Below are positions 43,231-51,574 of a DNA stretch of 64,000 bases, one piece after another. The translations under genes were made by a program, and so were the position numbers. The stretch is from Nocardia miyunensis NBRC 108239 (lineage in GTDB: Bacteria; Actinomycetota; Actinomycetes; Mycobacteriales; Mycobacteriaceae). The notes under the pieces are model-generated. The model ran no database searches. It saw only the letters and a program-made list of their open reading frames with translations, and was not told where the DNA came from. Every line of letters starts with the position of its first letter. The stretch's first letter is position 1. The stretch is taken from the NCBI RefSeq assembly GCF_001613065.1, contig NZ_BDBQ01000001.1, positions 186,001-250,000 of the forward strand. Direction: 5' to 3'.

Positions 43231-43789
43231 TTCTCTCCCTCGGCAACATCGTGTGGACGCCCGCGCCCCAAGACGGTGGTACACACCGATAAATCGGTGA
43301 TGACCCCGTTCTTCCACGCCTACATCGCGGCCCACGAAGCTCACGGAGACGAGCCCGTGCTTCCGGACCTGCGGTTCGCCATGGGCGGCGGGGCCCCGTT
43401 GCCGTCCGACGGACACGTGCGGATCGTCGGCCGCCTCGAGGACACCATCATCCGAAACGGTGAGAACATCTCGGCCCTGGAAGTCGAGAGCGCACTGGTC
43501 GCCATCCCGAAGATCGTCGATATCGCGGTGGTCGGACTCCCCGTCGCCCGCGGCGAGCGAGTCTGCGCCGTTGTCGTGGCCAAGGATTCCCGACGCCCCT
43601 CCCCTGCTCGCCGAGCTCGTGGAGGCATGCCGGCGCGCCGGACTCGCCCGCTTCAAACATGTCGAACACATCGAACTCGTCAGCAATCTGCCACGGAGTC
43701 CCATGGGCAAGCTGGTCAAGCACGACATCCTCCGGGACATCCCGGCGCGTCGCGTCCAGCCCCTCGAGGACGGGAATTTGTCGAAATAG
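43231..43789 (+). pseudogene. Acyl-CoA synthetase with N-terminal loss, internal deletion and frameshift
   Basis: An ANL ligase remnant. SVMTPFFHAYIAAHEAHGDE and DLRFAMGGGAPLPSD (middle of the enzyme) run directly into HVRIVGRLEDTIIRNGENIS (hinge), so about 150 residues are missing. After VCAVVVAKDS a frameshift near 43590 moves the C-terminus to another frame: LLAELVEACRRAGLARFKHV and LPRSPMGKLVKHDILRD, with the catalytic Lys. The P-loop part is gone. Confidence 0.85.
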
Positions 43790-43873
43790 TCAAAACTGAC
43801 AAGATCTCTATAACACTGGTTATTACCGTCACGCGACCGAGATTCCTAACTAACAGCAAGTCTTACTCTCACT

Positions 43874-43893
43874 TTTTGACAACTTTGTCAAAA
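43874..43893. promoter_or_regulatory. Operator candidate TTTTGACA-ACTT-TGTCAAAA before the Rieske oxygenase
   Basis: A 20-base inverted repeat with perfect 8-base arms, 36 bases upstream of ATG 43929. It contains the same TGACA-N4-TGTCA core as sites at 43.2 and 60.8 kb. A regulator binding here would overlap the likely promoter of the oxygenase operon. Confidence 0.65.
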
Positions 43894-43928
43894 GGTGCCA
43901 TGGTGGGTGCACTCGAAAGGAGTCTGAG

Positions 43929-44933
43929 ATGACTGATCTTCCGTCGGCTCGGCCCACCGGCTGGTTCCAGGTCGCTTGGTCCGCCGACCTCGGGAACGGC
44001 GACGTCAAGGCCCTGCACTATTTCGGCACCGAACTCGTCGCATTCAGAGGAAACGATGGCCGAGTCCGGGTCCTCGACGCTCACTGCCAGCATTTGGGCG
44101 CCCATCTGGGGCACGGCGGGTGCGTCGTCGAAAACGATATTCAGTGCCCCTTCCACGGTTGGATGTGGAACGGCGATGGCCGCAATACGCACATCCCCTA
44201 CCACGACAAGCCGAACCGGGTCCGGCACGTGCGGGCGTGGCCGGTTACCGAACGCAACGACTCGATCTACATCTGGCACGATTCCGAGGGCAGACCGCCC
44301 AGCTGGGAGGTTCCCGAGGCATTCCCCGCGCTGGGTGCGCATGTGGCGCGCGTCGAGTACTTTCCGCTCACCGCCCAGGCTCGGTCGTTACACGCCCGGG
44401 TCCACGTGCACCCGCAGGTGATCGCCGAGAACGCCGTCGACCCTTGGCATTTCAGGTTCGTGCACCATACGCGCATCGCCCCGGTCGTTCTTCGCGAGAC
44501 GGTCGAGGGCGCGAACTGGCAGTCCAAGGTCGGATTCGGTCGCCGATGGAACGACGGCGTGGACAGGCCCGAGGACACGTCGAACACGATCGAAATCCTG
44601 TGGTCGGGTATCGGCGTAAGTTTCAACGGAGAGGTGACCGCCGACGGAATCCGCGTCATCGCGATCTGCCCGACGCCGGTCGACGACACCACCACGGATA
44701 TCTTCGCGACGTACTGGATCGACAAGGAGAACGGACGCTACGACGACCGGCTCTCCCGGGCCCAGCTAGCCCTCCCGGACGACATCAACATCTGGGAGCA
44801 CCAGAAATACATGGACCCCCCGGGTTTGGCGCCCTCCGAAGCTGCCGGCTTCAGGCGCCTGCGAACGTGGGCGACCGACTTCTATCCCGAGACCGCACAA
44901 TCCGATCCGAACGCCGCCGCCACACCGGTATGA
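43929..44933 (+). CDS. Rieske non-haem iron oxygenase, KshA-like
   Basis: A 334-residue oxygenase. The Rieske 2Fe-2S ligands are Cys53-x-His55 (AHCQHLG) and Cys73-x2-His76 (CPFHGWMW). The mononuclear iron motif is NAVDPWHFRFVHH (Asn168/Asp171, His174, His179). Length and arrangement fit 3-ketosteroid 9alpha-hydroxylase oxygenase (KshA), which with KshB opens steroid ring B; the substrate here is not proved. ATG follows AAAGGAG. The TetR start overlaps its stop, and the KshB-like reductase follows, so the set is one operon. Confidence 0.9.
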   Translation: MTDLPSARPTGWFQVAWSADLGNGDVKALHYFGTELVAFRGNDGRVRVLDAHCQHLGAHLGHGGCVVENDIQCPFHGWMWNGDGRNTHIPYHDKPNRVRHVRAWPVTERNDSIYIWHDSEGRPPSWEVPEAFPALGAHVARVEYFPLTAQARSLHARVHVHPQVIAENAVDPWHFRFVHHTRIAPVVLRETVEGANWQSKVGFGRRWNDGVDRPEDTSNTIEILWSGIGVSFNGEVTADGIRVIAICPTPVDDTTTDIFATYWIDKENGRYDDRLSRAQLALPDDINIWEHQKYMDPPGLAPSEAAGFRRLRTWATDFYPETAQSDPNAAATPV

Positions 44934-45549
44934 GCGTTCAACCGATGGCCCGCAAGGCGTCGCGGACGAAGGCGGAGAACACGCGCGCGGCCATATTGGA
45001 TGCCGCGCGTGAAGCTTTCGCGCAGCGCGGTTACTCCGGAACGTCGATACGGGATATCACCGACGGCGCATGCGTCGCCCGCGCCGGGTTCTACTACTAT
45101 TTCCCGATAAGCGCGCGGTATTCGTCGAACTCGGAACGGCCACCTACCGGGATGCGGTCGACACGGCGACATCGTTCACCGACAGTACGACGACCGCATC
45201 CCTGGCGGGCATCACCGGACGGATTCAGCAATACTTCAGCTATCTCGACCGCCACGGCGCCTATCTCATCCGATCCGCCGAAGACGCAACCGACGACGCG
45301 GAGTTCCTCGCCGCGGTGCGGGTACTCCAGACGCGAATCGCCGCTCTCCTGGGCGAGGAGATCTGCAGACTCGCGAACAAGCCGGTGGGTGCCGCCGCCG
45401 GTATAGGTCTGGCGATCACGGCGATGATGGAACGCACCTGGTTCCTCACCCACGTCGGAAGCTATCCGCTTCGGCGAAACGAGGCGGTCTCCGCTATCGC
45501 GTCACTTCTTTTCGCCTTGATCGGCGCCCCGGCGTCGGACAGGAAATAG
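44930..45549 (+). pseudogene. TetR-family regulator with a one-base frameshift
   Basis: The frame from ATG 44930 encodes a normal TetR DNA-binding domain (NTRAAILDAAREAFAQRGYS, TSIRDITDGACVARAGFYYY) up to about 45103. Then one base appears lost: the expected FPDKRAVFVELGT continues in another frame to a stop at 45547-45549 with an intact helical ligand domain. The span is 620 bases, one short of a multiple of three. A true mutation would leave a truncated 70-residue domain plus junk; a sequencing error would leave a working 206-aa repressor. Start overlaps the Rieske stop (ATGA). Confidence 0.8.
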
Positions 45550-45558
45550 GAGGAGCCC

Positions 45559-46611
45559 ATGACGTCGAGTGCGGGGGCAGAAGTCACCACAGCCCAAATC
45601 CGGCGCGATATCGAACTAGAGGTGATCGAGATAGTGCGGGAGACGGCGGATGCGTCCACGATCGTGTTCGCCGGAGACAGCCGATCCCTCCAGTGGAAGC
45701 CCGGCCAATTCCTCACTGTGCGCGTACCCGCCGGAGAGGAGTGGATCGCGCGCTGCTATTCGCTGTGCACATCACCACATACCGACGAACCACCCGCGAT
45801 CACCGTCAAGAGAATCCCGGGCGGCCGCGGATCCGCCTGGATGGTCGAATCACTCGCCGCCGGTGACGTGATCCGGGCACTGGTACCGACCGGTCGCTTC
45901 ACCCTGGGCGACCTCGACTCACCCCTGCTCCTGATGGGCGGCGGAAGTGGAATCACCCCGCTCATGGCCATCATGAAGTCCGTATTGCACACCGGGACAG
46001 CGACTGTCACGTTGTTCTACGCGAACCCGAGCGAGAACGACGTCATCTTCGCCCGCGAACTGAGCGAACTCGCGAGGAAGCATCCGGATCGTCTCGTGAT
46101 CCACCATTGGCTGGACTCTGTGCCGGGATTTCCCGACCCGCATCGGGTCGCGCGGATCCTGGCCCCCTACGCCGACCATGAGGTCTTCACCTGTGGTCCC
46201 GGTCCGTTCATGGACACCGCCCGGTCGGCGTTGGATGCCCTGGGGGTCTCGCCGAAACATGTTCATGTCGAACAGTTCTCGTCGCTCACCACGAATCCGT
46301 TCACCGACACGCCGCTCGATGTCGGTGCCGGCGACGAAGAAGCCGCCACGGTCGAGGTAACCCTCGACGGACGGCAGCACCGAATGGCCTGGCCGCGATC
46401 GGTCAATCTGGTCGATCTGCTGCTCACCGCCGGAGTCGACGTTCCTGATTCGTGCAAAGCCGGCGAATGCGGCTCCTGCGCGGCAACCCTCATCAGTGGC
46501 GAGGTCTCGATGGAGAACACCGCAGCCCTCGACGAGGCCGACATCGCCGAGGGGTACATCCTCGGCTGCCGCGCCCACCCGGCATCCGACACGATCACCA
46601 TAGAGTTCTGA
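45559..46611 (+). CDS. Oxygenase reductase (FNR-like with C-terminal 2Fe-2S), KshB-like
   Basis: A 350-residue electron-transfer protein. The FAD domain has RCYSLCTSPH (R-x-Y-S), the NAD domain GGGSGITPLMA and FTCGPGPFMD, and the C-terminal plant-type 2Fe-2S domain CKAGECGSCAA plus GCRAHP. This is the class IA reductase layout of KshB/HmpX-like partners. It transfers electrons from NAD(P)H to the Rieske oxygenase at 43929. ATG follows AGGAGGAGCCC. Last gene of the operon. Confidence 0.92.
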   Translation: MTSSAGAEVTTAQIRRDIELEVIEIVRETADASTIVFAGDSRSLQWKPGQFLTVRVPAGEEWIARCYSLCTSPHTDEPPAITVKRIPGGRGSAWMVESLAAGDVIRALVPTGRFTLGDLDSPLLLMGGGSGITPLMAIMKSVLHTGTATVTLFYANPSENDVIFARELSELARKHPDRLVIHHWLDSVPGFPDPHRVARILAPYADHEVFTCGPGPFMDTARSALDALGVSPKHVHVEQFSSLTTNPFTDTPLDVGAGDEEAATVEVTLDGRQHRMAWPRSVNLVDLLLTAGVDVPDSCKAGECGSCAATLISGEVSMENTAALDEADIAEGYILGCRAHPASDTITIEF

Positions 46612-46696
46612 ACCTGTCGCGACAGACGTAGCGCGGCGACAGTCGCTGCCCTGCGCTGTCGACTGCTCGCCGACCAGCAAGTCCGAAAGGCGCATA

Positions 46697-47005
46697 ATAA
46701 CGACCGAATCCGATATCCTGCTCGACCGTGCGGACGGCAAGCTGCGGGTGACCTTCAACCGCCCGGATCGCTTGAACGCGTTATCCACGGACACGCTCGC
46801 CGAAGCCGCGCGCGCCATAGAGGCCGCCGGGGCCGATCCCGAGATCCGAGTCGTCGTCCTGACCGGCGCCGGACGGGCATTCAGCTCCGGGGCACTTCGG
46901 CGCCGCCCGCACGGCCAGGGTGAGCCGGGTACCGCAGCAGCCAAGGCGTTGTTGAAGCTGTGCTACCGGTCCGCACCGACGAACGTCGATGCGGCACCTT
47001 CCTGA
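46697..47005 (+). pseudogene. Crotonase (enoyl-CoA hydratase family) N-terminal remnant
   Basis: From 46697 the frame reads ITTESDILLDRADGKLRVTF, then NRPDRLNALSTDTLAEAARA and VLTGAGRAFSSGA, a crotonase N-terminus. The start codon is ATA where ATG is expected, preceded by GAAAGGCG. After FSSGA the frame leaves the family and stops at 47005; the C-terminal two thirds is missing. The spacer 46612-46696 holds only a small CTGTCGCGACAG palindrome (46614-46625). The gene is dead. Confidence 0.75.
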
Positions 47006-47128
47006 GCGGGGTCCCGGACCGCTCGGGCGTCGGCCCGAGCAGTGCGTGGCACAACTCCGCCACGGCCGGATTTTTAGTAAGATAATTGTGTTCATCTTGC
47101 CTATAAAGAAGGGGGATCAGGCTAGGCT

Positions 47129-49507
47129 TTGCCGGTGTTCAAGGCCAAACTCGGTGTCCGAGGCCAAATTTTGTCGATCGCACTGGTGCCGAGCCTGGCA
47201 CTGCTACTCGTCGGGCTGTGGATCGCCACCGCTCTACTGATACAGGGTCGGCAGGCCGAGAACTGGGCGGCCGAGATCGACCGGAACACAGCGCCCGGTA
47301 TGGACTTCGCCGTCCAAGCACAGAACGAGCGACGACTCACACTGATCAAGGTCGGTGGCGACGATCAGCACGACGGGCAGCTCACGGCCCAGCGTGCCCG
47401 CGTGGACGGCGCGATCCAAACTATTATCGCCGCCGGTCAGCGCATCAGCCACCTCAACGGCACTTTCTCCGGCGCCCTGACCGCGGCCCGATCTGTCACC
47501 GCCCAACTGCCGTCCATTCGTCAGCGCGCCGATGCCGGGACATTGACGGTGGACGAGGCCTACTCCTACTTCAACCAGCTCACCCAGGTTGCGGCCGGAG
47601 GCATGGAGATGCTGACCAGAGCTGCACCGACCTCCGAGACGGCCGCCGAGGAGTCCGACGCCGCCAGGCTTTTTCATATCGCGGAAGCGATGTCGAAGGG
47701 CAACGCCCTGGCCGCGGCCGCGGTCACCGGGAACAAGCTGTCCACAGGCCAACTCCTCGAATACGGTCGCCAAGTCGGCTTCTACCACAGCGAGATCTCC
47801 AATCTCGAGCCGCAGTTGAACGCGCAGGAGCAAGCATCCGTGCGTGCCCTTTCCGCCAGCGATCCCTGGCGACGCCTCGCGATGATGGAGGACGCCATCG
47901 CGCAACGCGGCATACCCCCGCTCTCGTCCCAGGCGACCACCGGCAGGATCAGAGATACAAGTGAGCCGGCTCCACTACCTCTGACCGTCGCCGACTGGCA
48001 GGACGCGGCCACCCAGGTCAGCACGGAATTGATCGACCTGTGGCAGACCCAGAACCATTACGCTCTGCGTTCGGCCGCCGAGCACGGCCAAACCATCGCC
48101 CGCAACTCCTTGCTCGGCGGCGGCGCGGCGCTGCTCGTCTCCGTCGCCGCATTCCTGATCGCCACCTGGCTTGCGGCACGCACCATCCGGCGCCTGCGTC
48201 GACTGCGCCACCGGACGCTCGCCCTCGCCGACGACCAACTGCCCCGGATAACCGAGCGACTCCGAGCGGGTCGACCTGTCGACCTCGAAACCGACGTCGC
48301 CCGGCTCGATTTCGGCACCGACGAGGTCGGTCAGGTCGCCGATGCGTTCAACCGCGCGCAGTTGGCGGCGATCACCGCGGCGGTATCCGAGGCCAGAACC
48401 CGGGCGGGGGTCAACGCGCTGTTCCTCAATATCGCCTATCGCAGTCAGCTGGTGATTCACCGTCAATTGGAGGTACTCGACCAAGCCGAACGTGAGCTGG
48501 ACGATCCCGTACAGCTGGAGCTGCTGTTCAAACTCGATCACCTCGCGACCCGCGAGCGGCGTAACGCGGAGAATCTCATCATTCTGAGTGGTGGTCAGCC
48601 CGGCCGCCGGTGGCGCAACCCCGTCCCGCTGCTCGACCTGGTTCGCAGCGCTGTCACCGAGACCAAGGATTACGCTCGCGTGTGGGTCATCGGAGTCCCC
48701 GAAGGATCGGTTGCCGGCACCGCCGTCGCCGACCTCATTCACCTGCTGGCCGAACTGGTGGACAACGCGACGTCCTTCTCGCCGCCCGAGTCCCGAGTCG
48801 AGATCACCGGCAACGTCGTGGGTAAGGGGATCCTGGTCGAGGTCTCCGACCAAGGTTTGGGCATGGCGGCCGCGGACATCCAGCGCGTCAACGAAACCCT
48901 TTCCAACCCACCGGATTTCAGCGTGACCAACTTGTCGGATGATTCCCGGCTCGGGTTGTTCGTGGTCGCACTGCTGGCTGCCCGGCACAAGGTCTCGGTG
49001 CGCCTGGCCGAATCACATTACGGCGGCATTCGAGCCATCGTGGTCATCCCGTCCGAGCTGATCTCCACCGCGGCGGCGTCGAACGATCACCGGACCGCTG
49101 TGGATGTTCCGGCAACCCGGGCCGCAGATCCCGCACCGAACCCGCCGGAACCGGAGTACCAGCCCATGGTCTTCCACCATGACACGACGAACTACCCGGT
49201 GCCGGAGACCGCACCCGCCACGGAACAGGTCGCGACGGCGCCCTCGTTCTGGAACCCGGCCTCCGTCGATCCGCGTGGCGGCGACAAGCCGCCGCTGCCG
49301 CGTCGGCGCCGCCAGCAGAGCCTGGCGCCGGAGCTCGCCCAAGCGCCGCCCCCGCCCACTGCTCGGGGCAGCGAGACGGACAGCCCCCAGCGACCACGGT
49401 CCGCTGATCAAGCACGAAACCTGATATCGGCCATCGAGACCGGCACTCGCCAAGGCCGCCAGCTACGGCCCGACATCACCACCTACGACCCCGAAGGCCT
49501 CCGATGA
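47129..49507 (+). CDS. cvnA: Conservon sensor protein CvnA (histidine-kinase-like)
   Basis: A 792-residue membrane sensor. The first transmembrane segment is near 14-37 and the second near 326-348, bracketing an extracytoplasmic helical sensor domain; HAMP-like helices follow. LDHLATRERRNAENLIIL is the degenerate dimerisation box, LAELVDNATSFSPPESRVEI the ATP-binding N box and VSDQGLGM the G box. The C-terminus is Pro-rich. It starts at TTG 47129 after AAGGGGGAT; GTG 47135 is possible. It is the first gene of a four-gene conservon that signals to a G protein. Confidence 0.88.
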   Translation: MPVFKAKLGVRGQILSIALVPSLALLLVGLWIATALLIQGRQAENWAAEIDRNTAPGMDFAVQAQNERRLTLIKVGGDDQHDGQLTAQRARVDGAIQTIIAAGQRISHLNGTFSGALTAARSVTAQLPSIRQRADAGTLTVDEAYSYFNQLTQVAAGGMEMLTRAAPTSETAAEESDAARLFHIAEAMSKGNALAAAAVTGNKLSTGQLLEYGRQVGFYHSEISNLEPQLNAQEQASVRALSASDPWRRLAMMEDAIAQRGIPPLSSQATTGRIRDTSEPAPLPLTVADWQDAATQVSTELIDLWQTQNHYALRSAAEHGQTIARNSLLGGGAALLVSVAAFLIATWLAARTIRRLRRLRHRTLALADDQLPRITERLRAGRPVDLETDVARLDFGTDEVGQVADAFNRAQLAAITAAVSEARTRAGVNALFLNIAYRSQLVIHRQLEVLDQAERELDDPVQLELLFKLDHLATRERRNAENLIILSGGQPGRRWRNPVPLLDLVRSAVTETKDYARVWVIGVPEGSVAGTAVADLIHLLAELVDNATSFSPPESRVEITGNVVGKGILVEVSDQGLGMAAADIQRVNETLSNPPDFSVTNLSDDSRLGLFVVALLAARHKVSVRLAESHYGGIRAIVVIPSELISTAAASNDHRTAVDVPATRAADPAPNPPEPEYQPMVFHHDTTNYPVPETAPATEQVATAPSFWNPASVDPRGGDKPPLPRRRRQQSLAPELAQAPPPPTARGSETDSPQRPRSADQARNLISAIETGTRQGRQLRPDITTYDPEGLR

Positions 49508-49920
49508 CAACTTCCGCTCACAATCTGGACTGGCTCCTGGACGACCTCGTCGCACACATTCCCGGTGTCCGCCACGCCGTTGTGCTGTCTACGGACGGTC
49601 TTCTACTCGGCCGCTCCACCGTCATGCCGGTCGAAGACGCGGAACGCTTCGCCGCCATGGCGGCTACCCTGCAGGGTCTGGCTCGCAGCGCCGGACACCG
49701 CTTCGCCGGCGGCAATGTCCGCCAAACCGTCATCGAACTCGACCACGCCGTCATGTTCGCCACCTCGGCGGGCCCCAACGCCTGCCTGGCGCTGCTCACC
49801 GACGAGACCACCAATATGGGTATGGTCGCCTACGAGATAAACCAAACCGTGCACCGAGTGGGCACCTACCTCTCGGCCGCACCCCGCCAGAGCTTCGGCC
49901 ACATCGGCAACGCGGGCTGA
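49504..49920 (+). CDS. cvnB: Roadblock/LC7-domain protein CvnB
   Basis: A 138-residue Roadblock/LC7 protein (LDWLLDDLVAHIPGVRHAVV, LSTDGLLLGRS). Such proteins regulate or bind the small GTPase of the conservon, like MglB. ATG overlaps the CvnA stop by four bases and the stop overlaps the DUF742 start, so all are coupled. Confidence 0.92.
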   Translation: MTTSAHNLDWLLDDLVAHIPGVRHAVVLSTDGLLLGRSTVMPVEDAERFAAMAATLQGLARSAGHRFAGGNVRQTVIELDHAVMFATSAGPNACLALLTDETTNMGMVAYEINQTVHRVGTYLSAAPRQSFGHIGNAG

Positions 49921-50297
49921 TGACCGGTCCGCACGCCTCTTGGTATGAGGAAGAGGCCGGTCCGCTCGTGCGTTCCTACGCGCTCACCCGTGGACGCACT
50001 CGCAGTCCACGATCCGACCTGGACTTGATCACCCTCGTCCTGGCTGTCGACACGACGACCGACCTGCGACGGCACGAACCCGAGTATCTCGACATCATGC
50101 GCTTGTGCCAAGCGCCGCAGTCCGTCGCCGAAGTCTCGGCCGCCCTGCGACTTCCGCTGATGGTGACGAAAATCCTACTCAGCGATCTGCTCGACGACGG
50201 CCACCTCATCTGCCGGTCCACGTCCCCCGTCACCGACACCGGGCTACACAGCCTCGAACTTCTACGAACGGTATTGGATGGCATACGCAACCTTTGA
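49920..50297 (+). CDS. cvnC: DUF742 protein CvnC
   Basis: A 125-residue DUF742 protein: VRSYALTRGRTRSPRSDLDL, DIMRLCQAPQSVAEVSAALR, PLMVTKILLSDLLDDGHL. It has a winged-helix-like core and always accompanies the Roadblock and GTPase genes in conservons. One-base overlap with CvnB; its end overlaps the GTPase start by 20 bases. Confidence 0.92.
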   Translation: MTGPHASWYEEEAGPLVRSYALTRGRTRSPRSDLDLITLVLAVDTTTDLRRHEPEYLDIMRLCQAPQSVAEVSAALRLPLMVTKILLSDLLDDGHLICRSTSPVTDTGLHSLELLRTVLDGIRNL

Positions 50298-50916
50298 CCC
50301 CAACACCGGGCCCGGCCTTGCCGCGTCGGTGAAGATCCTCATCGCCGGCGGCTTCGGCGTCGGCAAAACCACCACGGTCGCCGCCGTCAGTGAGATCGCC
50401 CCTTTGCGGACCGAGGAAGTCGTCACCGAAGTCTCCCGCACCATCGATGATTTATCCGGGGTCGAGTCGAAGACGACCACGACCGTAGCCATGGACTTCG
50501 GCCGCATCACCATTTCGCCCGAGTTGGTCCTCTACATATTCGGTACCCCCGGACAGGACCGATTCTGGTTCATGTGGGATGAGCTGGCTCTCGGCGCCCT
50601 GGGGGCGGTCGTACTGGCCGATACCCGCCGACTCGAGAGCAGCTTCGCCGCCGTCGACTACTTCGAACGCCGCGGCCTGCCGTTCGTCGTCGGTGTCAAC
50701 TGCTTCGACGGCGCACCCCGCTACACGCCCGAGGAGGTGCGCTATGCCCTCGACCTCGCCGATCATGTGGCCATCACGCTCTGCGACGTCCGCCATCGCG
50801 ACTCCGCCAAAGCCGTGCTCGTCACTCTGCTGGAATACCTCGTCGGCCGCACCGCACGGCACGCCGGATCCGAGAACCCACCCACGGCGTTCGACCAGAC
50901 GGCCGGTTCGCAGTGA
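50278..50916 (+). CDS. cvnD: Conservon GTP-binding protein CvnD
   Basis: A 212-residue Ras-like ATP/GTP-binding protein. The P-loop is GGFGVGKTT (near 24-32), switch II FGTPGQDRFWFM, and the base-recognition region VGVNCFDG. It completes the CvnA-B-C-D set, which in Streptomyces modulates development and antibiotic output. The target here is unknown. ATG 50278 lies inside the 3' end of cvnC. Confidence 0.92.
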   Translation: MAYATFDPNTGPGLAASVKILIAGGFGVGKTTTVAAVSEIAPLRTEEVVTEVSRTIDDLSGVESKTTTTVAMDFGRITISPELVLYIFGTPGQDRFWFMWDELALGALGAVVLADTRRLESSFAAVDYFERRGLPFVVGVNCFDGAPRYTPEEVRYALDLADHVAITLCDVRHRDSAKAVLVTLLEYLVGRTARHAGSENPPTAFDQTAGSQ

Positions 50917-50944
50917 CGACCGGCGGTTCGAGCCCAGGCCGAGC

Positions 50945-51358
50945 CTAGACCGACAACTCCCTGGCCGGGGCGCTCAGAACCAGACTCACCAGCTGTGACC
51001 GTGACGGCACCGGCCGAGCCGAATGCGGGTGCTGATACCAATAGGGACTGTTCGCGCCCGGAATCGGCAGTTCCAGCGTCCCGGTGTCCAAGGCGGTCAC
51101 GCCCGCCTGTCGCAACCCGCGGCGTTCCGACTCCGCCACCGGCCGGTCCGGTGTAGCGAACATCAGCCACTGACCGGACCGGTACTCGAAGACCGGCACG
51201 GTCCACCCCCTCGACCGCGCTGCCGATTCGACCGCCCTGCCGATACCGGACGGCATGTCCAGGGCGCATACCTGGCATCCCAGTTCGATCATCAGCCGCA
51301 TGGCGCCGGTCCACACCGAGGGGGACCACCGGGTGGTCCAAATTGTCGCCACGTCCAT
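50945..51358 (-). CDS. Uncharacterised actinobacterial protein (137 aa)
   Basis: A 137-residue protein: WTGAMRLMIELGCQVCALDM, GWTVPVFEYRSGQWLMFATP, GTLELPIPGANSPYWYQHPH. The pattern of a short globular protein with conserved Trp and Pro looks real and weakly recalls the N-terminal domain of primase-polymerase-like proteins, which I cannot confirm. ATG 51358 is the only good start. It converges on the conservon with a 28-base gap, and is divergent from the FprB gene. Confidence 0.6.
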   Translation of the reverse strand: MDVATIWTTRWSPSVWTGAMRLMIELGCQVCALDMPSGIGRAVESAARSRGWTVPVFEYRSGQWLMFATPDRPVAESERRGLRQAGVTALDTGTLELPIPGANSPYWYQHPHSARPVPSRSQLVSLVLSAPARELSV

Positions 51359-51574
51359 GTGAGCACACCGCCTGTCGGATTCGGCCCGTCGACGCTCACG
51401 TAGCTCGGCAGCGCAGTCGCGCGCCGGCCGCAAACCGACGAACCTGATCCATACAGTACAATAGGTGAACTTAATAAACCGTATAGACCAGTCGCATCCA
51501 CCCCCGGGTGATCGGCCTCATCCGTGGAAGTGCCGAAAGTAGTTGCGACGCAAGAAATGTGAGGACCTCGTGCT

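Noticed and set aside
43976..45406. 476-codon plus-strand frame across the Rieske gene
   Set aside because: Its first part is an Arg-rich shadow of the Rieske gene; only the end (from 44930) is the real TetR start, handled as a frameshifted gene.
46039..46944. Minus-strand long frame antisense to the KshB-like reductase
   Set aside because: It mirrors the well-supported reductase and crotonase remnant; composition is Arg/Gly-rich shadow type.
50917..50944. Terminator between the conservon and the convergent 137-aa gene
   Set aside because: The 28-base gap shows only a weak, imperfect inverted repeat.
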